From Virgibacillus sp. NKC19-3 (GTDB lineage Bacteria; Bacillota; Bacilli; Bacillales; Amphibacillaceae): a stretch of DNA of 64,000 nt. Below are positions 1 through 9,315 of this stretch, piece by piece (position 1 is the stretch's first letter; each line of letters starts with the position of its first letter). The notes under the pieces were generated by a model. That model did not search any database and was not told the origin of the DNA. It was given only the letters and a program-made list of their open reading frames with translations. Location of the stretch: contig NZ_JAGYHC010000001.1 in the NCBI RefSeq assembly GCF_019837165.1, positions 1,302,001-1,366,000 of the forward strand, written 5' to 3'. The position numbers and the translations under genes were made by a program.

Positions 1-100
1 AGTGCCCGCGAAAAGCGACTGCCCGGAACGATCCCGGACGGCGACGAGTATTTCATATTACGTCGCAGTTTACATCTTTTGTGTCAGAAGCAACAGTCTT
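1..100 (-). repeat. Partial copy of an intergenic repeat with AACTGCGACG core
   Basis: On the minus strand this stretch reads GACACAAAAGAT, AACTGCGACG, CGTCGCCGTCCGG and CGCGGGCAC in order. The same blocks occur at 18985-19090 (+) and, in part, at 1810-1880 (-). No coding frame was seen. The copy may continue beyond the window. Confidence 0.55.
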
Positions 101-145
101 TTAGAAAACAGCCTTGCTTATTAATCCAACTTTCTACGATTTTGT

Positions 146-1486
146 TCAATCAATCATCGCTGAAGCTTTATAACCGAGAATATTAACCGGATCTTTTGGA
201 CTGGAATAGGGAGGGGCATAAGCAAGTTCCAATTCAGGTAGATCCCATACAGTTAGTCTGGCTTTGATGGCTGTTGTCAGCACTGCAAGTCGTTTATCGA
301 CTCCATCATATCCGACGATATGCGCTCCGTACAGAGTACCAGTTTTATCATCAAATAAAATTTTTAGCCAGAGCTTATCAGATCCAGGATAGTATCCTGC
401 ATGAGAATAAGCTTGTAATGTAGACGCTTTAAACGTATACCCTAACTTTTTCAAGGAGGCACTATTATGCCCTGTTGCACCAACAGTTAGGTTAAACACT
501 TTTAAAATAGCCGATCCGAGTGTCCCTTTATATGGGATATTTCCACCACTTAGGTGATTCGCGATTATAAAAGCTTGTCTGTGCGCGGGCCATGCGAGAG
601 CTGTATGTGTTGGGGTTTGTGTGATTAAATCGTTTGTTTCAACAGCATCGCCCAACGCATAAACGTCCGGATCTATGGTTTGCATAAACTCATTTACAGA
701 AATAGCGCCTGTATTTCCAAGCTTTAAAGAGGCATCCATAGCCAGCTTTGTATTTGGTTTCACTCCTGTTGCCATTAGCGTCATATCTGCCTGCAGGGTG
801 TTTCCACTGGTAAGTTGAATTGTTTTCCCTTCATTGGAATAACCGGCCAACCCGTCGTTTAAAATGAGTTCGATGCCTTGTTTCTTTAGGTGATCTTCAA
901 TAATAGCAGCTATATTTTTGTCGACTATTTTCATTACTTGGTCAGATCTGTCAATGATCGTACATTTTAGTCCTAAGGCATGCAGGTTTTCGACCATTTC
1001 CAAGCCAATAAAACCAGCGCCAATAATTGCGACGGTCTTTGGTCGGTTAGCTTTTATATAGCTGTGTATTTCATCCATATCCGGGATCGTGTGCATGGTG
1101 AATATACATGCCTTGTTTCTACCTTCCACGTCCGGGATAACGGCCGATGCCCCTGGTGCAAGAATTAGTTTATCATAGGTTTCATGGTATATACTTGATT
1201 CATCGCTTACCTTAATTTGCTTATTTTGCCGATCAATACTTGTAACTTCAGCTCTTGTTCTTATGGTGGTATCATATTTTTCACGAAATGTAGCTGTAGA
1301 TGTTAATAAGTCATCTCTACTTTCGACGACTTCCCCAATATAATAAGGCATTCCACAGTTTGAAAAAGAAATATGATCGCCTTTATCAAACATTACTATT
1401 TCTGACGCTTTATCATTCCTGCGAATTTGCGCTGCAACAGTTGCCCCTCCACCAACTCCACCGACAATTACAATCTTTTGAGCCAT
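146..1486 (-). CDS. FAD-dependent CoA-disulfide reductase / NADH oxidase family
   Basis: A 446-residue pyridine nucleotide-disulfide oxidoreductase of the CoA-disulfide reductase/NADH oxidase branch. An N-terminal FAD-binding GGVGGGATVAAQ lies near residues 9-20, followed by FSNCGMPYYIG with the single redox cysteine at Cys44, the position used by CoA-disulfide reductases. A second nucleotide-binding GAGFIGLEMVE lies near the middle and a dimerisation domain at the end. There is no rhodanese extension. The start at 1486 is chosen over an upstream ATG because GAAAGGAGCGA lies just before it. The family reduces CoA or low-molecular-weight disulfides with NAD(P)H, or oxygen; which of these applies here is not visible. 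It is a single gene, separated from the next by a repeat-filled gap. Confidence 0.85.
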   Translation of the reverse strand: MAQKIVIVGGVGGGATVAAQIRRNDKASEIVMFDKGDHISFSNCGMPYYIGEVVESRDDLLTSTATFREKYDTTIRTRAEVTSIDRQNKQIKVSDESSIYHETYDKLILAPGASAVIPDVEGRNKACIFTMHTIPDMDEIHSYIKANRPKTVAIIGAGFIGLEMVENLHALGLKCTIIDRSDQVMKIVDKNIAAIIEDHLKKQGIELILNDGLAGYSNEGKTIQLTSGNTLQADMTLMATGVKPNTKLAMDASLKLGNTGAISVNEFMQTIDPDVYALGDAVETNDLITQTPTHTALAWPAHRQAFIIANHLSGGNIPYKGTLGSAILKVFNLTVGATGHNSASLKKLGYTFKASTLQAYSHAGYYPGSDKLWLKILFDDKTGTLYGAHIVGYDGVDKRLAVLTTAIKARLTVWDLPELELAYAPPYSSPKDPVNILGYKASAMID

Positions 1487-1556
1487 CTGAATCGCTCCTT
1501 TCTCTAACATACTATTTTTAAACCAACAGGATCTGCTTATCGCTCTTTTATCAATT

Positions 1557-1885
1557 TGACATAAAAACTAGAAATTGCGACGTAGTGACAATTCCTTAGC
1601 AAACACTGATTGAGAGCAAGTATACCGCTCCAGAAACACATTCCGCGCACCTTAGGCGGCTGATGAGCCTCCTTGTGACGTGAGCACTGCGGAGTCTCAT
1701 CGTAGCCTTTAGCTCCCGCAGGAGTCTCCATGTATTTCCTCCGCTGGTTAGTGTGGTTACTGCCACTAGATTGTACCGGTAATCACAATTCAAAATATCA
1801 CACCTCCTCACCCGAACGGCGATTATAGCTGATACTTATAGGAAACGGTAACTACGTCGCAGTTTACATCCACTGCGACAATGTA
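1557..1885. repeat. Composite MITE-like element filling the 1487-1915 gap
   Basis: The ends are an imperfect inverted pair (GAAATTGCGACGTAG at the left, CTACGTCGCAGTTTACATC at the right). The interior holds a minus-strand copy of a second repeat core, recognisable by GGAAATACATGG, CTCCTGCGGGAG, GATGAGACTCC and AGCCGCCTAAGGTGCGCG, which recurs near 22.3, 39.8 and 55.5 kb. No conserved reading frame was recognised, so the whole 429-bp gap is treated as non-coding. Confidence 0.55.
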
Positions 1886-1915
1886 AAAGCAATGGTACAT
1901 ACGAAAGGGGCCTTT

Positions 1916-3253
1916 CTATATTGACCCCAGAAACACAATGATAATCGTAACAGGAACGAGCCATCGCATAATTTGAAACCATACCTGATAGAGACCGGGG
2001 GATAATGTATTGCTATAGGAAAATTCCGTTTTTATAAGTGTCTTATCCATTCGAAAACCGATGAATAAAGCAATTAATAAACAGCCGCCAGGGAGCAGGA
2101 TATTACTTACGAGATAGTCCGTTGCATCAAACACGGTTAAACCGAAAATAGTAAAATCAGCTAAGACATTTGATGACAATGCTGCTGGAATCGCCGCAAT
2201 AAAAACAATCAGTCCAGCAATGGAAGCGACGCTCTTGCGGGAACGCTGTTTATTCGCTGTGAAAGCGGAAGTAATAATTTCCAGCATGCTGAATGAAGAT
2301 GTCAGTATCGCGAACAAGAATAACAGCAAAAACAGACTTAGGAACACCTCGCCAAAGGGTATTTGTGCAAATGCTTCCGGTAAAACCATGAACAGTAATC
2401 CCGGCCCTTCCGTTGGCTCAAGTCCGAATGCGAATACAACAGGGAATATAGCTAATCCAGCTAGTAGTGAAACGAATATGTTCATTATGGAAACAGACCC
2501 GGCGGACATTGGAAGACTGATATCTTTATTTAAGTAAGAACTATAAGTGACCATCACCGAGAAACCAACAGCTAAAGAGAAAAAGGATTGGCCAAGTGCA
2601 TATAGAACACCTTCACCAGTAAGTTGTGAAAAATCCGGCTGCAGGAAGAAGGATAATCCTTCCATGGCACCATCAAAGGTTACAGCGCGAATGACAAGAA
2701 TAACGAAAAAGACAAATAGTAAGGGCATTAATACTTTGCTTGCTTTCTCAATTCCATTTTTAATCCCAAATGAAACAACGATGATATTAATGATTAAATA
2801 TAATGCGAGACCTACAATCACGATCAGCGGATTTTCTGTAATCGTCTCAAATAATGCTGTATAATCTGTGTTGTCCTGAATGACCATCCCGGGTATGGAC
2901 ATGGCGCTGTAAATGAGAACCCAGCCACCAACCACACTATAGAAGGACATGAGCAGGAAAGCACCGACTACACCCCAGCGCCCGATGATAGGAGACCATC
3001 TGCTTTTCGGTGCCAGCGTTTTATAGGCACTTACCGCTTCCTTTTGGGAACCTCTCCCGATAATAAATTCGGCAAGTAAAATGGGCAGGCCGATAATGAT
3101 CGTGAATAGAATAAATAGCAGGAAGAAGGCACCACCGCCATTCATGCCTGTCATATAAGGGAATTTCCATATAGCACCAAGGCCGATGGCAGCTCCTGCG
3201 GATGATAAGATAAAGCCAAACTTTGTGGCCCATTGATCGTTTTTAGCTGGCAT
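1916..3253 (-). CDS. Sodium-dependent transporter of the NSS (SNF) family
   Basis: A 445-residue polytopic membrane protein with about 11 hydrophobic segments. The first helix carries the NSS signature: FGFILSSAGAAIGLGAIWKF at residues 12-31, followed by PYMTGMNGGGAFFLLF. Bacterial NSS proteins couple amino acid uptake to sodium. The start at 3253 follows GAAAGGAAG by eight bases and is preferred to the ATG at 3277. It lies 85 bases downstream of kynA on the same strand, after kynU-kynB-kynA, so tryptophan or kynurenine is the likely substrate. That is an inference from position; no residue seen here fixes the substrate. Confidence 0.88.
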   Translation of the reverse strand: MPAKNDQWATKFGFILSSAGAAIGLGAIWKFPYMTGMNGGGAFFLLFILFTIIIGLPILLAEFIIGRGSQKEAVSAYKTLAPKSRWSPIIGRWGVVGAFLLMSFYSVVGGWVLIYSAMSIPGMVIQDNTDYTALFETITENPLIVIVGLALYLIINIIVVSFGIKNGIEKASKVLMPLLFVFFVILVIRAVTFDGAMEGLSFFLQPDFSQLTGEGVLYALGQSFFSLAVGFSVMVTYSSYLNKDISLPMSAGSVSIMNIFVSLLAGLAIFPVVFAFGLEPTEGPGLLFMVLPEAFAQIPFGEVFLSLFLLLFLFAILTSSFSMLEIITSAFTANKQRSRKSVASIAGLIVFIAAIPAALSSNVLADFTIFGLTVFDATDYLVSNILLPGGCLLIALFIGFRMDKTLIKTEFSYSNTLSPGLYQVWFQIMRWLVPVTIIIVFLGSI

Positions 3254-3338
3254 TGTATGACTTCCTTTCTGATCCATTTTAGTTTAGTTATTGGACAAAT
3301 TCCATTTATCTGTCGCTATTAAAAGTCATGTATTAGCT

Positions 3339-4187
3339 TTACATCTTTGTTCGAATATCCCATAATTCCGGGAAAAAGGAATGATCCAATACATTTTTTA
3401 AATAGCCTACACCGGAAGATCCGCCTGTCCCTGATTTATGACCGATAATGCGTTCGACGGTTTTCATATGTTTAAAGCGCCATTGCTGGAAGGAATATTC
3501 AATATCGACCAGTTTTTCCGCCAGCTGGTATAGCTCCCAATAGTGATCGACATTTTTATAAATGGTGAGCCAGGCTTGCTCAACGGATGCATCCTTCTCA
3601 TATGTTTGTGAGAAATCACGATTTAAAATGGATGTATGGATGGGAAAGCCAACTCCAGCCAGTGTTTCAATCGCAACATCATAAAGCCCTGGTGATTGAT
3701 ATGCCTCTTTCAATATAGCATGAATCTCTGGATCCTTTTCGTAAATTTTCAGGATAAAGGGGGTTTTATAGCCAAGCACAAATTCTACCAGTCTGTATTG
3801 ATAAGACTGGAATCCGGATGCTTTGCCTAATTTCCCGCGAAATTCCATGTACTCTGCTGGCGTTAAGGTCGATAGAACATCCCAACCCTGTATCATTTGG
3901 TTTTGAATCGTAGAGACACGTGCCAACATTTTAAAGGAAGCTTGCAAGTTTCCCTGCTGAATGGCTGTGATAGCACCTTGTATTTCATGAATGATTAGTT
4001 TGAGCCAAAGTTCGCTGACATGATGAATGATAATGAATAACATTTCATCATGATGGTCGGATAATCTTTTTTGGCTGGATAATAATGTATCAAGTTGCAG
4101 GTAGTCACCATAGGTCATCTTTTCAATGAAATCTGTATGAATGCCTTCTTCTGACTTAAATGTATCATCAGCGTGCTTATCTGTCAT
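3339..4187 (-). CDS. kynA: Tryptophan 2,3-dioxygenase
   Basis: A 282-residue haem dioxygenase that opens the indole ring of L-tryptophan to N-formylkynurenine, the first step of the kynurenine pathway. Recognised by the TDO blocks [40 protein letters not shown], the haem-ligand region [13 protein letters not shown] and the substrate-binding [11 protein letters not shown] near the C-terminus, with length normal for bacterial TDO. Its ATG overlaps the kynB stop by four bases (ATGA), showing translational coupling. It is the third gene of the minus-strand kynU-kynB-kynA-transporter operon. Confidence 0.95.
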   Translation of the reverse strand: MTDKHADDTFKSEEGIHTDFIEKMTYGDYLQLDTLLSSQKRLSDHHDEMLFIIIHHVSELWLKLIIHEIQGAITAIQQGNLQASFKMLARVSTIQNQMIQGWDVLSTLTPAEYMEFRGKLGKASGFQSYQYRLVEFVLGYKTPFILKIYEKDPEIHAILKEAYQSPGLYDVAIETLAGVGFPIHTSILNRDFSQTYEKDASVEQAWLTIYKNVDHYWELYQLAEKLVDIEYSFQQWRFKHMKTVERIIGHKSGTGGSSGVGYLKNVLDHSFFPELWDIRTKM

Positions 4188-4825
4188 GATTCATTCTCCT
4201 CATTGATGGGACGTAAGACTGCACGAACCGGGCTACCGTCAGCACCATGAATAGCCAATGGAAGTGCAATTAATTCATAAAGTCCCTCTTTAACATGGTC
4301 GAGCATGATATTTTCTAAAATATTAATTCCATTTCTGTACAGCGCATGATGCGTCTTTAGATCTTTACTATCGGGAGCATCAACTGATGGGATATCAACC
4401 CCTAATAATGTCACCCCTTTTTGCTGTAAAAATGAGGCAATATCAGGATCCAGATATGGGATTTGATCAGGAAAATGGTTCGGATTATTGGGCAGGGAAG
4501 TGCGTAATAAAACACGGGATACATTTTCCCATTTGAATTCCTGTAAAACTTGTGCGGTTATTTTTTCTGTATGACTAACGTCCATGACCACAGCCTTTCC
4601 TATATACCGATCCAGATCAAGCATTTCTACTGTTCTGCCAGTTGAGTCATAGTGAAATGGTGCGTCAATATGTGTGCCAATGTGCAGGCTTGTTGTTATT
4701 TGGCCAATATTAGCAGAGCCTGTTTCTTCTTTTGTGAATGTAGGTGAATAGGAGAAGGGAGTATCTCCTGGGAATTGCGCGATTTCATTCGTTAGTGCCT
4801 GAGAAATATCTATCCAATTCGTCAT
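4184..4825 (-). CDS. kynB: Kynurenine formamidase (cyclase family)
   Basis: A 213-residue metal-dependent arylformamidase that hydrolyses N-formylkynurenine to kynurenine and formate. The cyclase-family metal motif [11 protein letters not shown] lies near residues 48-58, with WIDISQAL at the N-terminus and [14 protein letters not shown] in the middle. The start codon overlaps the kynU stop in TAATG, and its own stop overlaps the kynA start, so the three genes are tightly coupled. Length is typical of bacterial KynB. Confidence 0.94.
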   Translation of the reverse strand: MTNWIDISQALTNEIAQFPGDTPFSYSPTFTKEETGSANIGQITTSLHIGTHIDAPFHYDSTGRTVEMLDLDRYIGKAVVMDVSHTEKITAQVLQEFKWENVSRVLLRTSLPNNPNHFPDQIPYLDPDIASFLQQKGVTLLGVDIPSVDAPDSKDLKTHHALYRNGINILENIMLDHVKEGLYELIALPLAIHGADGSPVRAVLRPINEENES

Positions 4826-6095
4826 TATGCGATGACACCTCGTTTATTTTCATATTTTGTATAATGCTTTTCATCCATGATAGTCTTTAAACTTTGGACC
4901 ATCTGCCAGACTTCTTCAAATGTATTGTATAAGGCGACTGGTGCTAAGCGTATACCATTTGGATTACGGAAATCAGGGATGACGTTATTTGTTTTTAATG
5001 CCTTACAAATACGAGCAGCTTCCGGATGTTCCAGATATACATGACCACCTCGTGAACGTTCCTCTCTCGGATTCGCAATTGTGAAGTGATAGTCGGCCAG
5101 TTCCGTTTCAATCAATTCCATTAAATAATTCGTTAGCTGAAGTGATTTTTGGCGGATGCGATTTATCCCTGCTTCCCGGAACAATTCCAAGGAACCGAGT
5201 AACGGCGCTGCACTTAATACATGGGGTGTACCAATTTGAAATGTTCCTGCATCTTCAGCTGCTGTGAGGGTATGTTCCATATCGAATTGCTTTTCTTTGG
5301 ATGAGCTAAACCAGCCGGCAAGCCCTGGTTCATTGCCTAAGTGTTTCTCATTCACATACAAAGCCCCGACGCTGCCAGGACCGCCGTTTAAATGTTTATA
5401 CGTACACCAAAAGGCAACATCTACGTCCCACTCGGATAATTGATGGGGAATAGCTCCGATCGAGTGGCATAAATCAAAGCCAATCAGGATATTACGTTTA
5501 TGTGCTTCCCTTGTGAGTGTCTCCATGTCTAGAATTTGCCCGCTTCGATAGAGTACACTTGGTAAAATAATGAGCGCAATGTCCTCTGTCATAGCATCAA
5601 TAATGTCATTCGTTTGAAGCGTAGTTTGATCGTTGCTTTTCACCTTGATTAAATGTATATCCGGGTCCAAGCCATGGAGTTTCAATTGGCTTTTTAATGC
5701 ATAGATATCTGAGGGAAAGTTCAGTTCGTCGGCAAGAATTTTCGTTTTATCTCCTTCAGGTTTAAAAAAGCTTGCAACAAGTTGATGCAGATTGGTTGTT
5801 GTCGAACCTGTTACGATAACTTCTTCCGGTTTTGCTCCAACTAAGGGCGCAGCCATTTCTCCAAGTTTCTCGGATAAGTAGAACCATGGATATTCCCCTC
5901 TGCCCATCCATCGATGGCATAACGCTTCCAAGCATTCAGCGTTGTTTCTATAGCAACTTCAGCCCGTTTGGACATAAGCCCTAATGAATTACCGTCGAAA
6001 TAAATCGTATCATTCGGAATATAGAATTCGTTGCGGAAGTTTCGCAAGCTGTCTTGTTGATCTAAATACTGGGCATAACTTTTATCGGTATTCAT
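4825..6095 (-). pseudogene. kynU: Kynureninase interrupted by a one-base frameshift
   Basis: Kynureninase is a PLP enzyme that cleaves kynurenine to anthranilate and alanine. The N-terminal part (MNTDKSYAQYLD to AIDGWAEG, about 66 residues) is in one frame. The rest ([13 protein letters not shown], then [12 protein letters not shown], the PLP-lysine block [14 protein letters not shown], to the stop) is in another. The break falls at CCCC 5895-5898 (GGGG in the gene); one extra G restores a normal protein of about 423 residues. Apart from this the coding sequence looks intact, so it may be a recent mutation, a phase-variable tract or a sequencing error. The downstream frame offers an internal ATG at 5931 but would lack the N-terminal fold. 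First gene of the kyn operon. Confidence 0.85.
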
Positions 6096-6164
6096 TTGCA
6101 GTACACCTCTTTTTATATGGGTAGTTCCATTTTAACAAACGAAGTGCTTTTTGTATGCGACATT

Positions 6165-6335
6165 TTATTGTTTCGACACGAATATAGATTGCAGCGTAAC
6201 TTGATATGCTTGTTAATCCACTGCTCCGGAAATACATGTTGCCACCTTAGAGCGGCTGAAGTTGTGCCCCAAGGTTCCGCGATTGCCCGCAGCGGAAATC
6301 ACTAAGCCTTACGTTGCAGGTTACAGCGTAGTTTT
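6165..6335. repeat. Degenerate MITE-like repeat between two divergent operons
   Basis: Contains CCACCTTAGAGCGGCTGAAG, CCCGCAGCGG and GCGTAACTTGAT, resembling the cores seen at 1640-1745 and 55400-55440. It is flanked by two similar GCAGCGTAA/TTACAGCGTAG ends. It occupies much of the 376-bp gap between kynU (-) and the aminotransferase (+), leaving an AT-rich stretch at 6355-6415 as the likely promoter zone of the + operon. Confidence 0.4.
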
Positions 6336-6471
6336 TCAAACAACAATAGTTGCATAAAGTACCATGTGAAATAATTTAATAATTATTTGAATAAATATTG
6401 CAAATTATAAAATGCTGATTTATACTATTGATGGATTGGCGAAATGGTGTTTTAAAATAGGGAGGGTGAGG

Positions 6472-7647
6472 ATGTCCTTTATTTCTGACAAGGTGGAAAA
6501 CCTGCCACCGTACTTATTTTCCGAACTGCAGAAAAAGAAAAAGACGTTGGAAGCTAAAGGGATAGATGTGATTGATTTAGGAATTGGAGCTCCCGATTTG
6601 CCTGCACCTAATTTTGTATATGATAAATTGGTGGAAGAAGCTAAAAAACCGGTTAATCATCGGTACTCCACCTATAGTGGCAGTTCAGAATTTAAAGAGG
6701 CAGTAGCAAGTTTTTATAAAAGACATTATGCAGTTGATTTGGATCCGGATACAGAAGTTTTGACATTAATTGGCTCCAAAGAGGGAATTGCGCACTTGAT
6801 TCAAGCTGTTATTAATCCAGGTGATGCAGTGATTTTGCCAGATCCCGGCTATCCGGTTTATCAAACAAGTGTACATTTGGCAGGTGGGAAAACGGTGCTT
6901 TTGCCGTTGGATGCGTACAATGGCTATGTTCCACAATGGGAGAAATTGGCTAATAAGGATGTGCAACGTGCAAGGGTGCTGTTTTTAAATTATCCAAGCA
7001 ATCCAACAGCGGCTACAATTGAACTAAGCACTTTTATGAAAGCGTTGTCATTAGCTGTCGAAAAACAGCTTTTGCTTGTGAATGATGCAGCATATGATCA
7101 GATTACATTTGATGGGTATAAGGCGCCAAGCGTGATGCAGGTTCCTGGCGCAAAGACGCAAGCAGTAGAATTCGGCTCCCTATCGAAAAGTTTCAATATG
7201 ACTGGATGGCGAATCGGCTATGTTGTTGGCAATAAGAATGTTATTCGAGCATTGGCAACATTGAAAAGCAATTTGGACACAAGTCAATTCTTACCTATCC
7301 AAAAGGCTGCAGCGACTGCATTGCGAAGTGATTTCTCCACTGTAACAGCAATGAACAAGCTATATAAAGAACGCATGGAAAAGATGCATGCTGCCCTAAG
7401 GGAAATGGGAATATATGCGGAAAGGCCTAGAGGAACTATATTTATTTGGGCAAAAGTTCCCGACGGGTTTTATTCCATCGATTTCGCAAATAAACTATTG
7501 GATGAGGTCGGTGTTATGGTGACACCTGGAATTGCCTTTGGCTCGCTGGGAGAAGGTTATTTTCGAATTGCACTAACGGTAACCATTAAGCGTCTGGATG
7601 ACGTTATATATCGATTGAAGAAGCTGGATTTAGGAGGGGAAGCTTAA
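6472..7647 (+). CDS. Class I/II PLP aminotransferase, candidate 2-aminoadipate aminotransferase
   Basis: A 391-residue fold-type I aminotransferase. It shows IDLGIGAPDLPAP near residue 35, DPGYPVY near 124, NYPSNPTAA near 173, DAAYDQ near 205 and the PLP lysine in GSLSKSFNMTGWRIGY (Lys239). The start at 6472 follows GGGAGGGTGAG; an upstream ATG at 6412 has no such site. It is the first gene of a + strand operon ending with lysine 6-dehydrogenase. Context suggests conversion of 2-aminoadipate to 2-oxoadipate. Mammalian aminoadipate aminotransferase also transaminates kynurenine, and this gene lies opposite the kyn operon, so kynurenine is a second candidate. Substrate is inferred, not seen. 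Confidence 0.85.
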   Translation: MSFISDKVENLPPYLFSELQKKKKTLEAKGIDVIDLGIGAPDLPAPNFVYDKLVEEAKKPVNHRYSTYSGSSEFKEAVASFYKRHYAVDLDPDTEVLTLIGSKEGIAHLIQAVINPGDAVILPDPGYPVYQTSVHLAGGKTVLLPLDAYNGYVPQWEKLANKDVQRARVLFLNYPSNPTAATIELSTFMKALSLAVEKQLLLVNDAAYDQITFDGYKAPSVMQVPGAKTQAVEFGSLSKSFNMTGWRIGYVVGNKNVIRALATLKSNLDTSQFLPIQKAAATALRSDFSTVTAMNKLYKERMEKMHAALREMGIYAERPRGTIFIWAKVPDGFYSIDFANKLLDEVGVMVTPGIAFGSLGEGYFRIALTVTIKRLDDVIYRLKKLDLGGEA

Positions 7648-9285
7648 GTGAGAATGACCGCAGCTCAAGCTATTATAGCATATATGAAGAAAGAAGGTGT
7701 TCGAAAGGTATTCTGTGTACCTGGTGAGAGCTATTTGCCTGTACTGGACGTGTTGCATGATGAACCTTCAATTGATGTTATTTCAACCAGGCATGAAGGC
7801 GGGGCTGCATTTATGGCAGAAGGATACGGGAAATCTGCTTTAAAACCCGGTATTGTGTTTGCTACAAGAGCAGTGGGAGCGGCCAACTTATCCATCGGTG
7901 TACATACGGCTTATCAGGATTCCACACCAATGATTGTCTTTTTAGGCCAAGTACATCGTACGTTTAGAGGTAGGGAAGGATTTCAGGAAGTAGATTTAGA
8001 TCAGTATTTCCGACATATTGCGAAATGGGCTGTAGAAGTGGATGATGCTAAGCGTATACCGGAAATCCTACAACGAGCATTTCGGATTGCAACATCAGGA
8101 AGACCCGGACCTGTTGTTGTTGCACTACCGGAAGATATGTTACTGGAAGAAGCTAACATGCAGTTTGGCCCTGTTACGTCTCGTCCAAAGCCTGCACCAT
8201 CACAGAACGAAATGGGGTATATAGAGAAACTCCTTACACTGGCACAAAAACCGGTGATCATAGCAGGAGGAGGGATAAAAAGCGCACAAGCAGAAGATGA
8301 CTTACTAGCTTTTGCAGAGAAATATGAGATTCCAGTACTCGCGGCTTTTCGTCGCCAAGATGTTTTTTCAAATAATCATCCCTTGTACGTAGGACATCTC
8401 GGTCTTGGCACGGATAAAAAAATCCTTCAAACCGTCAATCAAGCAGACGTGGTTATCGCGCTCGGTACGAGACTTTCGGAAGTGACAACACAAGATTATT
8501 CAATTATTACGCCGGATAAAAAATTGATTCATATAACAATTGATTACGATACGATTGGTAAAGTATATGCGCCGGATATTGGAATCGTGGCAGATGTAAA
8601 AGAGGCATTGCAGTTATTCATGCATATGGATGTAGATGGAACTCCTTGGAGAAGGTGGGCTGACACGCGAAGGCAAGTATTTGAGGAAGTAAGTAGCTTA
8701 GATGTTTTAGCAGATGACGTAATCAATAAGCGGATCATCGCGTACATGGCAAAGAAGCTTCCCGAGCATGCATTGCTAACAACAGATGCAGGGAATTTTG
8801 CCGGATGGCTTCATGCTTTTTATCCATTTCAGAAGAAACATACGTATGTTGGTCCGACATCAGGAGCAATGGGATATGGGATGCCTGCAGCACTTGGGGC
8901 GAAACTCGCCTTTCCGGAGAAAACAGTCGTTTCTTTATCCGGAGATGGAGGATTTATGATGACGGGACAGGAACTGGAAACAGCGGTTCGACATAACATT
9001 CCTGTTCTCTCTCTCGTTTTTAATAATAATATGTATGGTACCATCCGTATGCATCAGGAAATGCATTATCCGGAAAAAGTGGAAGCGACTGATCTGGGTG
9101 ATGTGTCCTTTAAAGATTTAGCCATTAGTATGGGGGCTGATGGGTATATTGTACGTACGATAGAAGCGTTTGAAGCGGCTTTTGATCAGGCTTTGCAAAA
9201 GCAGAAGCCGGCAGTTATCGAAATTATAACGACGAAGGAGCACATTTCAGTTTCATCAACGATTACACAGATTCGTGATCGATGA
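7648..9285 (+). CDS. ThDP-dependent acetolactate-synthase-like enzyme, candidate 2-oxoadipate decarboxylase
   Basis: A 545-residue thiamine-diphosphate enzyme with the three domains of the acetolactate synthase/decarboxylase family. The N-terminal Pyr domain has the catalytic glutamate in STRHEGGAAFMAEGYGK (Glu50). The central domain contains KPVIIAGGG. The C-terminal PP domain carries the ThDP motif LSGDGGFMMTGQELE followed by VFNNNMYGTIR. The GTG start is placed nine bases after AGGAGGGG and immediately follows the aminotransferase stop, so the two are co-translated. Classical AlsS/IlvB make acetolactate, but nothing in this operon points that way. Between an aminotransferase and an aldehyde dehydrogenase, decarboxylation of a 2-oxo acid to an aldehyde fits better. 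Specificity is inferred. Confidence 0.8.
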   Translation: MRMTAAQAIIAYMKKEGVRKVFCVPGESYLPVLDVLHDEPSIDVISTRHEGGAAFMAEGYGKSALKPGIVFATRAVGAANLSIGVHTAYQDSTPMIVFLGQVHRTFRGREGFQEVDLDQYFRHIAKWAVEVDDAKRIPEILQRAFRIATSGRPGPVVVALPEDMLLEEANMQFGPVTSRPKPAPSQNEMGYIEKLLTLAQKPVIIAGGGIKSAQAEDDLLAFAEKYEIPVLAAFRRQDVFSNNHPLYVGHLGLGTDKKILQTVNQADVVIALGTRLSEVTTQDYSIITPDKKLIHITIDYDTIGKVYAPDIGIVADVKEALQLFMHMDVDGTPWRRWADTRRQVFEEVSSLDVLADDVINKRIIAYMAKKLPEHALLTTDAGNFAGWLHAFYPFQKKHTYVGPTSGAMGYGMPAALGAKLAFPEKTVVSLSGDGGFMMTGQELETAVRHNIPVLSLVFNNNMYGTIRMHQEMHYPEKVEATDLGDVSFKDLAISMGADGYIVRTIEAFEAAFDQALQKQKPAVIEIITTKEHISVSSTITQIRDR

Positions 9286-9315
9286 AAGAAAAAAATCCAT
9301 GCAGGAGGTATTTTT

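Noticed and set aside
980-1168. Plus-strand open frame opposite the CoA-disulfide reductase gene
   Set aside because: Antisense shadow of a clear flavoprotein gene; no ribosome site or family resemblance.
6096-6471. Riboswitch or T-box ahead of the lysine operon
   Set aside because: No lysine-riboswitch or T-box landmarks (AGAGGTGC-type or TGGNACCGCG) were found; the gap is mostly repeat.
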